Shown here piece after piece: positions 47,894-59,383 of a stretch of DNA of 64,000 bases. Made by a program: the position numbers and the translations under genes. The notes under the pieces were generated by a model. The model made no database searches and was not told the origin of the DNA. It saw only the letters and a list, made by a program, of their open reading frames with translations. The DNA is taken from contig OX344752.2 of assembly GCA_947034885.2 (NCBI GenBank), positions 17,236,001 through 17,300,000 of the forward strand, in the 5' to 3' direction. Origin of the DNA: Thuidium tamariscinum. Its lineage: Eukaryota > Streptophyta > Bryopsida > Hypnales > Thuidiaceae. Position 1 is the stretch's first letter; each line of letters begins with the position of its first letter.

Positions 47894-48539
47894 GGTACCA
47901 GGCTCGGCAGATGGCTGAGTTGCCCCGGGTACCTAGCTCAACAGATGGCTGAATAACCCCGGGTAATAATAGGGGTAGTCACTCCTCTTCCAGTGCGCTA
48001 GACTTCGCACCCGTTTTTTGTCGTGTCAGCTTCGGGTTGGCTAACGAGAGACCATTTGGAAGAAAATATTCTTCGACGGCGAAGACTTCGCCGCGTCACT
48101 TATTCTACTCCGGAGGTGAATAAGCGGCATGGCGAAGCCTTCGCGTGCGAAGCTTTTCATCTTGCGCCGGCCGATTTCACCGTCCTCCTCGGTAAAACTT
48201 GTGGTGGCTTCTATTTCGGGTGGAGCGTGTGGGCCAGTTCGTCTTCAAATTGAATAGTGTTTTCATTCGGTGTTGAAGAGGTTGCGGCCGCTTCGTCTTC
48301 TTTCTTCGAGGAGTTGTTTTCGGGTCTGAGGAGGTGGGCCAGTTCGTATTTCATTAGGGTAATGTTTTGTGATTTCAATTTCGATGCATGTCACTAGGGG
48401 TAGTCAATTTCCATCGTTAAGGATTTATGGCTCAATTTACAACTTAATTGCATTGATCAATTTAAAACCCCAATTTGTAGCGATTTTATTGTCAATTTAC
48501 AATTGCAGCTGCATGCATCGTCAATTCACACCTCAGTTT

Positions 48540-50560
48540 GCATCGTCTGTTCAGAGTTTAGTTTTCAACTTTTAATAAGCTTTGTTAAAGTTGCTCTGTT
48601 TGCATCATGTGTTCACGGCTTAATTTTCAGATTTGGATAAGCTTAATTAAGGTTGCTCAATTTACATCGGGACTTACCTCCATTAATTTTCAGCACTCTA
48701 ATAAGCTTCGTTAAGGTTGGGTTGTTTGGGACGTCTCTGCTCAACTTCATTTTCAGATTTTTTTTTTTTCCGAATCAAATGGACTTCATTTTCAGATTTG
48801 GATAAGTTTAATTATGGTTGCTCAATTTACATCGGGACTCACCTCCATTAATTTTCAGCGCTCTAATAAGCTTCGTTAAGAGCATCCCCATGCCTGCTCT
48901 TCAAAGGGCTCCAAATTGATTATATGGAGTGTTTGCCCCTATGAAACTGCCCCATGCCAGGCACTTCAAAGCAAATATTTATCCAGCAAAAACTTCAAAG
49001 TAACAACCACACTCTACTGTTGTGTTTCTTCAACGTGGCTCACTAAATCTCGATTTCCTCAATCTGGCACACTTTCAGAGAATTTTCAGCCATTGGGAGC
49101 TTGGAGGCCCAACACTTGACTTGACACCTTGCACTGGCTTGATAAAGGTAGTTTTTTTACTTGGGGGATGTATTTAGTGAGTCTATTTGGAGTGTTGGCA
49201 TGGGGCATGAAGCACTTTCACCAACCATGAGCCCATGTCAAAACTCATTTGACACCCCTGTTTGAAGGCTGTGGCATGGGGATGCTCTAAGGTTGGGTTG
49301 TTTGGGACGTCTCTGCTCAGCTTCATTTTCAGATTTTTTTTTTCTGAATCAAATGGACTTCATTTTCAGATTTGGATAAGCTTAATTAAGGTTGCTCAAT
49401 TTACATCAGGACTCACCTCCATTAATTTTCGGTGCTCTAATAAGCTTCGTTAAGGTTGGGTTGTTTGGGACGTCTCTGCTCAACTTCATTTTCAGATTTT
49501 TTTTTTCCCGAATCAAATGGACTTCATTTTCAGATTTGAATAAGCTTAATTAAGGTTGCTCAATTTACATCGGGACTCACCTCCATTAATTTTCAGCGCT
49601 CTAATAAGCTTCGTTAAGGTTGGGTTGTTTGGGACGTCTCTGCTCAGCTTCATTTTCAGATTTTTTTTTCCCGAATCAAATGGACTTCATTTTCAGATTT
49701 GGATAAGCTTGATTAAGGTTGCTCAATTTACATCGGGACTCACCTCCATTAATTTTCAGCGCTCTAATAAGCTTCGTTAAGGTTGGGTTGTTTGGGACGT
49801 CTCTGCTCAGCTTCATTTTCAGATTTTTTTTTTCTCGAATCAAATGGACTTCATTTTCAGATTTGGATAAGCTTAATTAAGGTTGCTCAATTTACATCGG
49901 GACTCACCTCCATTAATTTTCAGCGCTCTAATAAGCTTCGTTAAGGTTGGGTTGTTTGGGACGTCTTTGCTCAGCTTCATTTTCAGATTCTTTTTTTTTT
50001 CTAAATCAAATGGACTTCATTTTCAGATTTGAATAAGCTTAATTAAGGTTGCTCAATTTACATCGGGACTTACCTCCATTAATCTTCAGTGCTCTAATAG
50101 GTTTTGTTAAGGTTGGGTTGTTTGGATTAATAAGCCATCTCAATGTTTTTAAACATTCGTGCGATTACAGCTGTGCCCAGAATTGCCGTGTTGATGGTCC
50201 TTGGCCTTTGAAAGGTACGTAACTCAGCAGTGGTTGATTTTCTTTCTAGCTTACGGGAATGAAGTTGATTTTTGTGAAGCAAAAACCTTGTCTCGAAGTA
50301 TGTAAATCTGAGTTCTCTGCTCAGCTTCATTTTCAGATTTGAATAAGCTTAATTAAGGTTTGTCAGTTTACATCGGGACTTACCCTCCATTAATTTTCAG
50401 CGCTCTAATAAGCTTCGTTAAGGTTGGGTTCTTTGGGATGTCTCTGCTCAGCTTGATTTCAGCTTTTAATAAGCTTAATTAAGGTTTCTCACTTTATGAC
50501 GTCTGTTCTCAGCTTAATTTCAGCTTCTAATAAGCTTCGTTTAGGGTGGTAAGCCATCTT
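48540..50560. repeat. ~164-bp tandem array, eight or more units
   Basis: Units carry 'GGTTGCTCAATTTACATCGG', 'CTCTAATAAGCTTCGTTAAG', 'TTGTTTGGGACGTCTCTGCT' and a T-tract. 'GGTTGCTCAATTT' begins at 48651, 48816, 49390, 49554, 49717, 49881 and 50047, so the period is 163-166 bp apart from the MITE at 48880-49287. A foreign ~190-bp stretch lies at about 50130-50320 and units decay toward both edges. The inner units are nearly identical, so amplification was recent. Confidence 0.9.
48880..49287. mobile_element. 408-bp Tourist-like MITE inside the tandem array
   Basis: Perfect 15-bp inverted ends (GAGCATCCCCATGCC) flanked by TAA on both sides (48877-48879 and 49288-49290). A 3-bp TAA duplication with a GAGCATC-type end is characteristic of Tourist-like MITEs mobilised by PIF/Harbinger transposases. 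It split one 164-bp unit, so it inserted after that unit existed. It is non-coding. Confidence 0.9.
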
Positions 50561-51311
50561 CTGCGACGCTCTTGGGTGACACATTCCGAAGCAAGCTCAC
50601 ACAAAAGCAGGAAGTTCAGACTTTGTAATTCATTTCAGGTGAGTGAGAACACATGCTTGAAATTTTCATATTTACTTTTGCTTGTTTTTTTGTGGAATTG
50701 TGGCTTTAGAAGGGAATGATTCATGGTTCATAATTGCAGCTCTTTCAATGTGTAAGCCTCTGTTTGGCATGAGGCCAGTCCTCCTCAAGTTTGTGCTTCA
50801 AATTCATCACAAGGAAACCAACAAGGCATGAAACGGTGGTTTAGGATTTTCACTTTGTAAGAAATTGTAATCTTTGGAATTAGAAGTTAAACACATAAAT
50901 ATGCAGTATGTGTATTACTCTCTTATACCCTCTTCTAATTTGGATTTAACTTCAAAGATCCATGATGTGTTTTGCTTTCTAAATTTGCTTGAGGGTCCCT
51001 AGCAACTAATTTTTACCTTCAGTTCATTTTCACATGTAAACTCTATGTTTGGCATGATCTTCCATCAGGTCTCTACTCTGTTTGATTTTAACAGAAAAAA
51101 TAGCAAGCCTTGAAAATTTTGGTGGGGTTGTGGTTGAATGAGGTTTAGGGTTTTTCACATTCTTCTATATGTTAAAAGTAGTGTAATCTAAAAACAAGGA
51201 TGGTACATCCTAATCAAATTTTGATGCCATGTGTTACTCAAATTTTGGTGCTTAATTAGCTCTAGAAGTTGAGCTCGCAATCTAATGATATCCATTAAAT
51301 ATTACATGCAG
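50561..51311. other. Leader and intron region before the accessory gene
   Basis: No coding frame. It ends in an acceptor (TACATGCAG at 51303-51311) directly before the ATG, so an upstream non-coding exon is likely somewhere in 50.5-51 kb. A 26-bp segment at 51255-51280 repeats one at 56796-56821. Confidence 0.4.
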
Positions 51312-52040
51312 ATGGAGTCCGTAAATTCTATGAGGCCTCCACCAAGACAACCCCAACCTTCTCAAGGAACACAAAGGAAGCGTCCTCGTACCCCAACAGA
51401 AAGTCCTCCAGTGCCAACAATGGACTCTAACATTGCTACTTCTTCTCGTGACATGGAAAGTGGATCAACATTGCAAGAACCTGTGCAAAAAACATCATAC
51501 GAAGCATGGACTGATGGAGCTCAGTCTCAATTGTTCCAATGGTTGGAGGTGCCTGGAAACTACGACAAATGGAAGTGTGTAGGTATAAAGACCTCTACTG
51601 GAGCCACCAAGACATCAGGACTCACCAAGAAAGCGGTAACAAAACTCATTTCTCAATACCTTGACACATTGCATACTAAAAAAAACCTTGAACAAGTAAT
51701 GAGCAAAATGAGGTACATAGAGAAGAAATTCAAAGAAGCAGAGAACTTTTTACGAAACACAGGGGAAGGTTTAACCACATTTGATGAAAAAATGGGGATT
51801 ACTCAAATTCGAGACAAAGTTCTATCTATGTGTCCGTTTTACTACCAAGTGAAACCAGTCATGTCTGAAAGCGTATCTGTTAATCCACCATATCTTGGTG
51901 AAACCGGCATGAACAAAAACTTTGAAGACATGCTTTTTAGAAACTCCACCGGACAAGGTTTGTATGATTCAATGGCGGAAGAAGGAGATGAATTCCATTT
52001 GGAAGGCAACAATTCCAGTGCTGATTGTGAGCGCTCCTAA
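51312..52040 (+). CDS. Harbinger-type accessory DNA-binding protein, N-terminal part
   Basis: The frame of 242 residues starts MESVNSMRPPPRQPQP and ends at TAA (52038). A Pro/Ser-rich N-terminus (about 1-75) precedes a conserved-looking domain: SQLFQWLEVPGNYDKWKCVG, AVTKLISQYLDTLHTKKNLEQ, VMSKMRYIEKKFKEAENFLR, NTGEGL and MCPFYYQVKPVM. This Trp-rich, trihelix-like pattern is familiar from TE-linked proteins of fungi, oomycetes and plants. The usual charged C-terminal half is missing. A matching one lies at 56471-56856, beyond an LTR-like insertion. Together with the opposed transposase at 58.1-59.4 kb this suggests a second Harbinger element. Confidence 0.6.
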   Translation: MESVNSMRPPPRQPQPSQGTQRKRPRTPTESPPVPTMDSNIATSSRDMESGSTLQEPVQKTSYEAWTDGAQSQLFQWLEVPGNYDKWKCVGIKTSTGATKTSGLTKKAVTKLISQYLDTLHTKKNLEQVMSKMRYIEKKFKEAENFLRNTGEGLTTFDEKMGITQIRDKVLSMCPFYYQVKPVMSESVSVNPPYLGETGMNKNFEDMLFRNSTGQGLYDSMAEEGDEFHLEGNNSSADCERS

Positions 52041-52299
52041 CTCCACCCTCGAGCTAAGAGTTTTTCACACGGGTCCTGTGTCTAATTGAGTTTTCTTTCT
52101 AATTGGGTAAAAAAGAAAGCCTTCCAAGCAATGAACTCTTTTAGTCATGTCTTTAAAGTGTTCTAATCTAATTTTGTGTTTATAATTCTATCTTATTCTA
52201 TTCTAAAATTCACCCAATCGATCCTACTCTATTCTAGTCTATTGAATATTATTTGTGCCTAAATTTAATTCCAAGCATTTGGTAAAAAGAAACTTAACA

Positions 52300-55200
52300 G
52301 TAAAACAATGAGAATGAAAATCAAATGTGAGCGGTTTACCTCCTCTGCGTAAATCTCCATGGTCTCGTCGTCAAACATCATCATATGCAAATATTCTCCT
52401 ACAACCTCGCCATCGAACTCATCCCGGCTCTCCATCTAATCCATAATAATTCGCACGTTGTTGGTCAATTAATCTGGTCCTGTTTTAAAAAGAAACTAAA
52501 GTTATGTAGCGTTAATTTAATTGCGTAATTCTTTTAATTCCTAAATCCCCGGTAATTAGGAATTACTGCAATTTAACTAGTCTACCTAAATTGTTAAGGT
52601 TCTAAAGAAATTAATGGAAATCTAATAATTCACTATTCGTTGTTTCTAGTTTTTCTTTAATTCTTAAAATTAATGTGATGAAAATCCCAATTGAATTAAA
52701 ATGATTTGGGTGGAAATTCCCTTCAAATCTTTTCAAATCCAATTGATTTTCGAAATTGTTTTAATTCCAACGAAATTGGTTGTCAATTTGTTTGTTTCCT
52801 TTTTGGCTTATTAGAATATTTTAATCGAAAAACTATCATCAAATCTTTTCAAATCTAATTAATTTTGAATTTGCATTAGTTTGTAAAGAAATTAGTTGTC
52901 AATTTGTTTGTTTCCTTTTTGGCTTATTAGGCCTAATAAAACAAAACCATAAAATCCAAACCTTCTAAGAATCTAATTAATGACTAACTACCAAAGAATG
53001 AAGGACATACCCCGAGAATCAAAGCCAATTCAATAGTAATATTCCAAAACAATTAGTTTTTAATTGTCAAAGGTCAACCTTAAAGAATATAGCACCTTAT
53101 TCAATAGTGAGATTCTTTTGGAAATTAGTTTTTTAATGTCAAATTCCCTCACATGGTTGTCTTCCCGTAATCCTTCTCCCCTTAATTCCTTTTGTATGCC
53201 TCCCTCTTGCAATTAGTTTGTTGCAAAGTTTGATGAGAGTTTTGGCTATGGCGGTTAGGAGAGTGGAAGTTTTGTGTGGAAAACCTCAAGTTGGAAATGT
53301 TGGATTTTTGATGTAAAATCAATTAGAAGTAGGATAGTCAATTTCCTTTCCTTTGATTTTTTATTAAAACCCAACTTTTGCAATGACCAAGAATTTCAGA
53401 TTCAAGTTTGGTGAGAAATGCACTTACTTGTGTATATGTGTTTGAGTTGTTAGTGTGTTTTTTGGCCTCTCCCCCCTGGCCTGGCCTCTCCGCTCCCTGG
53501 CTTGGCTGCTCCGCTCCCTGGTTGGCTGCTCCGCCCGCCCCCCAACCGGGGCCTGCCACGTGGCGTGGCGCCACTGGCCGACGGGGAGGGGGTCAGTCCA
53601 CCCGATGGGTTCAATCTCCCGATTGTCAGTCCGCCCGATGGGTTAGTCTCCCGATGGGTTCAGTCGCCCGAATGGGTTCAGTCTTCCGCTTGGCTCCCGC
53701 CTGGCTAAAGGCAAAACCAGCCCTTCGGGGTCTGGTTTTTTTGGTATTTTCTCCGGAAACTGGATTCTAACTAGTCTAATTTTCAGCTAATGGGTCACCC
53801 ATGGTGCACCTCCATAATGTAAGCAATTAGGAATTAACTTATGATTTTTGAATGATCACGAGCTTTTGAAGAAAAGTGAGGCAAGATGAGATAATGGAAT
53901 GATTAAAGGGAGGAGCGCCTGAGGCTATTAAACTCCCTTAATTTGTCCTTGAAGTGCCCCTAAATGACTAAGGCTTACCCACGTAATTTTGGGTTGTGCT
54001 TGCCTTAAGTCTTTAAATGGCTTAGTTTAATCCAAATGTTGGAAGTAGGTTCAAAGCTTCGCCGTGAGGCTAAATCCAGTAGTTATTTCGAGAATTTTGT
54101 TCGCAAAAGGAGGTACACATGACAGTGTTTAACCGGATTTTCACGTTGAATTCTCAAAATTTCTTAGTATTTCAAGATTTTGCAACCAAAGGAGGTGCAC
54201 ATGACAGTGCTTAAACCGAACTTTGGCGCTTGATACATGAAATTTCCAAAGAAAAGTGGTCCACAATATTGCACCTTAGCTATTATGCCAAGAAGGATGA
54301 GAGAATTGGTTGAAGGGGCCCTAGGCCTTCAAGAATTCCAAAAGAAAAATTACAACAAAACTTGGCCAAAAATCTTTTGGTCCAAGTGGTGCTCCGACCA
54401 CGTCGGTAGCACGTGAAAAGAACAAAGTGTCGGTATGAGAAGAATGAGGGTACTGGCAACCTCGAGGGGGGCCCTTATATACCCGTGGCTGGGCCCCTCT
54501 CGGTAATTGCCAATGAAAACACTTTGTTACTTCTTATCCTAAACTACCATAATGTAATTCCAAAATATTAGTTGTTTAATGGTGGAAATTTCTAAAAACA
54601 TCCCCATTTGGCAAAAGAAATCTTGGCCAAATCAAATCCAAGATCTTAACCCAAAATATTTTGGAATTAACCCTAATTTACGTAGATATTTTGCAAATTA
54701 ACCAAAAGTCATTTGGGAAATTGTCTTTCTTTAGCCCAAAGATGGCCTTTTTACGCAAGAAAGAGATCTTGACCAAATCCAATCTTTGATTTTCCAAGAG
54801 ATATTTCCAAAATCACTTCTAATTAACCGCAATTAACGATTAAAAAGTCAAACTAAGAGCTGACCCTCTCTATCTTTTAGGGAACAACTCGAAACGAAAA
54901 ACCATCTGCGCCATTGTCTTCAGAAGACCCCAATTAGCCTAAGGGACCCCTTACCCCTCACTTCTAGGCCATTTGCTCGCCCAAATTAGAATTACGGTAA
55001 CTCCAATTAAAAGTCAAAAATTTAACTTTTAGTATTTGCGCATTTTGATGAATCTGTCAGGCCAGGGTTGTTAGGAATGTCCGTGAGAGTAAGGAATGAC
55101 TCCTTATTTGCGACAATCGGACATCATTCGCTCCTGATACGCCGGTCAACCCGCCGCCAACTTGTAACTTCCAGTGAATTTCGATGTTGATGCCGGTTTT

Positions 55201-55510
55201 GATAGTTGGGAATGTCGGAATGTCTTCAAACTTGACCGGGCCCTTATTAAGCACACAAAAACCTATCCTAATTTTTAGTGAGATTTTATCGCATCATATG
55301 TAATTTCTATGATTTTACGAACATTTCTATGTGCGGTTGACTTCTCATGGAGTCAACGTGGAATTTCGGAAAAATTCGAAATAAATTGGGTAACATCTAG
55401 GGCACTCCTAGATTCTCGGTGTAAGTTCCACGCAACCTTGCACCTTTCTAATTTTAGTAATTTGGAATTACTTTGCCCAATTGGATAATTTAATTCCCGA
55501 TGCCCGGGAA
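52300..55510 (-). repeat. LTR-like sequence, copy C, between the two parts of the accessory gene
   Basis: In reverse complement 55400-54300 follows copy A: TTGACTCCATGAGAAGTCAA, CTCACTAAAAATTAGGATAG, GGTTGACCGGCGTA, GTGAGGGGTAAGGGGTCCCT, then TATATAAGG near 54475 and TTTTTGGCCAAG. A GC-rich zone at 53455-53720 has short tandem phrases (CTGCTCCGCTCCCTGG; CCCGATGGGTTCA). There is no retroviral-type coding region. The 52300-53300 part is AT-rich and not assigned with certainty. Confidence 0.5.
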
Positions 55511-56025
55511 TCTTGGACAATTGTTTGATTCTTGTTCGCTCCTGGCATGCCCCTATCCTTGGAACACCTCTCTGTAGTCTTCAATCTCCAATCCTCCATC
55601 TTTTGTCTCGTGAAATTCGAATTCTCCAAATCCATTGTAGTAGTTTTACCTTTAAATCCAATTTATTCCAAAATTGAACTTAATCCCTGGTAACTCTTCT
55701 AGGCTCGTAGTAGACTCTTTTAGCTTAGTCAGTATGTCGTGTGCATCCTTAAAAGGTTGACTTTGCACAGACAATTGCTAGGACTGACTAACTCTCTATT
55801 CCTTATTTCTCTCGGAATTACTAAATCTTTACATAAACTTGCTTTGGAGACTTAGAATGATTCAAATTTCTAGGATTAGGAATTTTCCACCTTCTAAGTT
55901 GGTTTTCCACCATTTTAGCATAGACTGACACCAAAACTCCCTCAACACTCTTTTTATGTCTTTTTCTTGAATATTTTGACTAATTTTCGCTATTTAATCG
56001 CGAAAAATGGACCCAGAGTCCTGAG

Positions 56026-56856
56026 TGCCATCTCGAGGGCTCACACTGATGAAGAAGGTGATTTTGAACTTGAAATCCAAACGCAACAAGAGCCAAATCA
56101 GGAGGCTCCCTCGGAAGGTACTAGCTCAATTTCAATTTGATTAAATAAATGCTATCATCACAACCTTGTCATTATCACTTTCAATGCCTTAATTGATTCT
56201 TTTTTATACCAGAACATTATGTTTCAAACATCTCCAACTTTATTGGCTTCAGGTCTTTAAATTTTATGGTCCCCCTCTGTCTCTTTTGTAGTCATTCTAT
56301 GCAGTCTTTGAACTCACATGTTGCACTTAAATTCTTTAGGAGATTTTTGGTTTCATAAACTCATCCTAGACTTCATATGTTTCCTTTGCATGCTATGACA
56401 TGATTTCATATTCTTTTTAACCATCTCAATATTAACAATTCAATTACATTTGGATTCCTTAACCTCATAGGTACACCTCCAGTACCTCCAGTACCTGATG
56501 GCCCGCAATCCAAAAACAAAGATAATCAACAAATCAAAGAGAAGAAAAGGAAACCGAAATCTTTTCAAGAGTCCGTGCAAGATATGCATGTGCAAAATCA
56601 GGCGCTCATGCAGAAGAAATTAGACATGCAAATGTTGCATCAAGAGTAGAAGATGCAATTTTTACGTGAAGAATCACAGCACAAGTACTCCCTCGAATCT
56701 CGCTGTCTGGATTTGGAATTCATGAGGATGAATGAACAACGCGATGATCGACGTGAAGAACGGGAGCAACAACGTTAGGAAGCAAGGATTCGTGAATTAG
56801 TTCTAGAAGTTGAGCTCGCAAAGCGCACTGGTAATTCATCCTACAATTCTCAGTGA
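56026..56856 (+). pseudogene. C-terminal exons of a Harbinger-type accessory protein, two TAG codons
   Basis: A first exon ends at 56117 (…AHTDEEGDFELEIQTQQEP…) with a GTACTA donor. A second starts at 56471 after CCTCATAG and continues in phase (GTPPVPPVPDGPQSKNKDNQ…). The product is rich in Lys, Glu, Gln and Arg and would form a coiled coil (KKLDMQMLHQE, EQRDDRREEREQQR, ELVLEVELAK), as at the end of such accessory proteins. TAG at 56647-56649 and 56776-56778 interrupt the frame before TGA at 56854. It may be the lost end of the gene starting at 51312, or part of another copy, because both pieces contain an EEGD…F…LE phrase. Confidence 0.55.
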
Positions 56857-58100
56857 TATACCATATTACAAAGTTTAATTGCAGCTTCTCACAAACTCAT
56901 TTCATTCATTCTTGCAATTTCTTTTCCATAGTTTGTAGCTTGCTCTGGATATTGTCCAAAATATATCATGAGTGCTTGATAAAGAAAAAGCGTGACATTG
57001 GAATCCTTGGATGACTATAAACATGCATGTCTGCCAAACTGATCATAATATGCCTCCAGTGTTCATGTTTCTTATTCTATCCTCGTTCTTCTATATGGAT
57101 GCCCCTCCACATTTGGCAACTTGTTTTTCTGGCAATGACTTCCTGGCAGTTGGGTGATGAAAAAATAAAAAATAAACAACCGTGACCCCTACTCATATGT
57201 AGCCAAATCATGCATGATTACACTCACGATGTTGAAGTTGACCTCCTAACAAATGGTCAACAAACTAAACCTGTGGTCTCATCTTGCAACAAGGTGGGTA
57301 GTTATTGGTGAAGATGCTCCATTTCTGCATTTTTTTAATTAATTGATGTTTTGAGGTTCTGATGCTAGTGTATGCAGACCCTCACCAAGTTTTCTATTGT
57401 AAAATAACAGACTTCATACAACCCATCCTCTATATTTCAAAAGAGTTATTTTTTGTAAAAATTTAAACACAAAAAAAGTTTAATTGAATGGGAACATTGG
57501 ATGCATTAGAATAGAGTTTTATTTAATTTTAACACGGGTACATAAGGTAAGAGGTCCAACATTGACCATCTAAGGATTTTAACAAAATTTCAGGGAGGTA
57601 AAGCATCTATAAATATTATTGAGTTCATTTCCCTCGAAAGAGAAGTATAATTGACATTTTATCTAAGTCGTTTCACATTAGTAATTGCTTTGTGGAATTA
57701 GTTATCAAATTTTGAAGTTGAAAGGGCATAGGGTTCTCATAAGGTGCTTTCACTAAAATGTAGACTGTCATTACAATGCTTCAACCTATATGAAAGCCAC
57801 ATGTATAAATACTTTATGTTTAAGGTAGGGCACCATTCCTAAACCCATTCCATTTTATAGTGTCCTACCATATTTATTCCAACTTTATTGTGATGCTTAC
57901 AAATTAAGTATACAAGGGACTATTTTTATTTATTTAACAAAAAAATTAAACAAAATATCATTGCAAAGAATGAGGACAAAACATCAAGTCACATGGGGGC
58001 TTGTCACACACTAGGGAATTTTATTACTTGAAGGTCTCGAAGCAAATATTTGAAAGGTGGCCTACAATATTTGAAAGAGTGGCACACAGTGCAAATTAAC
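56857..58100. other. Spacer between the convergent Harbinger genes
   Basis: AT-rich, with no recognised gene. It contains the 3' regions of the accessory gene and the transposase. Confidence 0.35.
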
Positions 58101-58104
58101 ATCA

Positions 58105-59383
58105 TTAAGCATCTCCATGGTAGTGTAGCACTTGTGCTTTAATGCGCTCGCTTTTGTTTCCAGCAAAAGTGTCACTGTAAAGCAAAGTCTGAGTATTACC
58201 CTGTAAATTATCATCAATCACTACTCTATCTGGGTCTTCTGTTCCGCCTTCCCAATTTGAATCGTATCCGTCTTGAAGAAGAAGGTTGTGTAAAATGACG
58301 CAGCATCGAATCCACAGAACAACAAGAGTATGGGTTTCCAGCAATCACTGTAGGCATGCCTCGAAGGCTTTGGAACCTACCCTTTAATTGCCCGATAGTA
58401 TGTTCAGACTGTACGCGAATAGAAGACAAATGATGATTGAATCGTTGATTATCTCTTCTTGAGGATGCTGGTAGCTTGTAGGGAGGTACAGTGATTTTTG
58501 TTAAAGGGTACCCTGTGTCCATTAGTAAGTATTCATCTCCTTTAAAAAAATCCGCATGCTTCAACCAAATTTGGGAGTTCACAAACACGCGACTATCATG
58601 AGCAGAGCCATGGAAGCCTGCATGGACATGTGTAATTCTACAATTATTGTCGTTCACTAACATGCATGATATGGAATATCGACTTTTTCTATTAAAGTAC
58701 TGCTCCCCTTGGTAGCTAGGCTTGCTAGCTAGTACAATGTGTGTTCCATCCATAATTCCAATGACATTGGAGAAGCCATGCGAATCATATATAGAGTCTT
58801 TAATTTTTTGTTTTTCGTCATCAGTGGGCGAGCACACTACACTATTCTCAAAACTTAGAAGAGCAAGCATAACTCTTTTTGTAAACTTTGATATAATGCC
58901 TGTTGAAATATGAAAAGTAGTTGCAGTGTTTGCCCTAGATGCCCCGTTTCCGTAGGCTCCGAACCTAAAAAGGACCACAAGAAACTGTAACCTTGGATCG
59001 AATTGGGGACTTAAACTTTTATTGGTGAAGATGTGGTGTCCTTTGATCAGAGTCCATATTCTATCAAATGCGGACAGGGACATCCTAAATCTAGCTTTGA
59101 AAATTGTTGAATTCATACGGAGTACATCGTTTGCCATAAGGGATGAATCTACTTGTCCATGATGCCTTTTTGAAATGTAGCGTTGTAATTTTAAGGAGTT
59201 ATAAATTGTGAGGATTCCATCCAATAGAAACTCGTCATCACTATCATTGAAACTAGAAGCGCTAGATTTCCCATCCGAATCACCAGAAGAATCCAACATT
59301 TCCATAGAAGTTGAAATGATGCGTGCCGCAAGACGATTTTCAAGGTCTTCCATGGCTTCCGCTCGCTCACTACGTCGAGGCAT
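58105..59383 (-). pseudogene. Harbinger transposase 2, intact DDE but one C-terminal frameshift
   Basis: An ATG at 59383 opens MPRRSERAEAMEDLENRL and continues through a helix-rich N-terminal region, FHISTGIISKFTKRVMLALL (HTH-like), GFSNVIGIMDGTHIVLASKP (Asp), YNI-type SISCMLVNDNNCRITHVHAG, EYLLMDTGYPLTK (Asp) and VQSEHTIGQLKGRFQSLRGM (Glu). Near 58345 the frame must change by one base. The continuation HTLVVLWIRCCVILHNLLLQ is the normal end of the family and stops with TAA at about 58104. All three catalytic residues precede the shift. Either this is a very young pseudogene or the indel is an assembly error. It is far better preserved than the transposase at 32 kb. Confidence 0.85.

Noticed and set aside
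48540-50560. CRISPR-like or other prokaryotic array
   Set aside because: Head-to-tail units without spacers, a MITE insertion and a plant nuclear setting.
53338-53770. Overlapping GC-rich ORFs on both strands
   Set aside because: They follow short tandem phrases inside the LTR-like copy C and have no family features.
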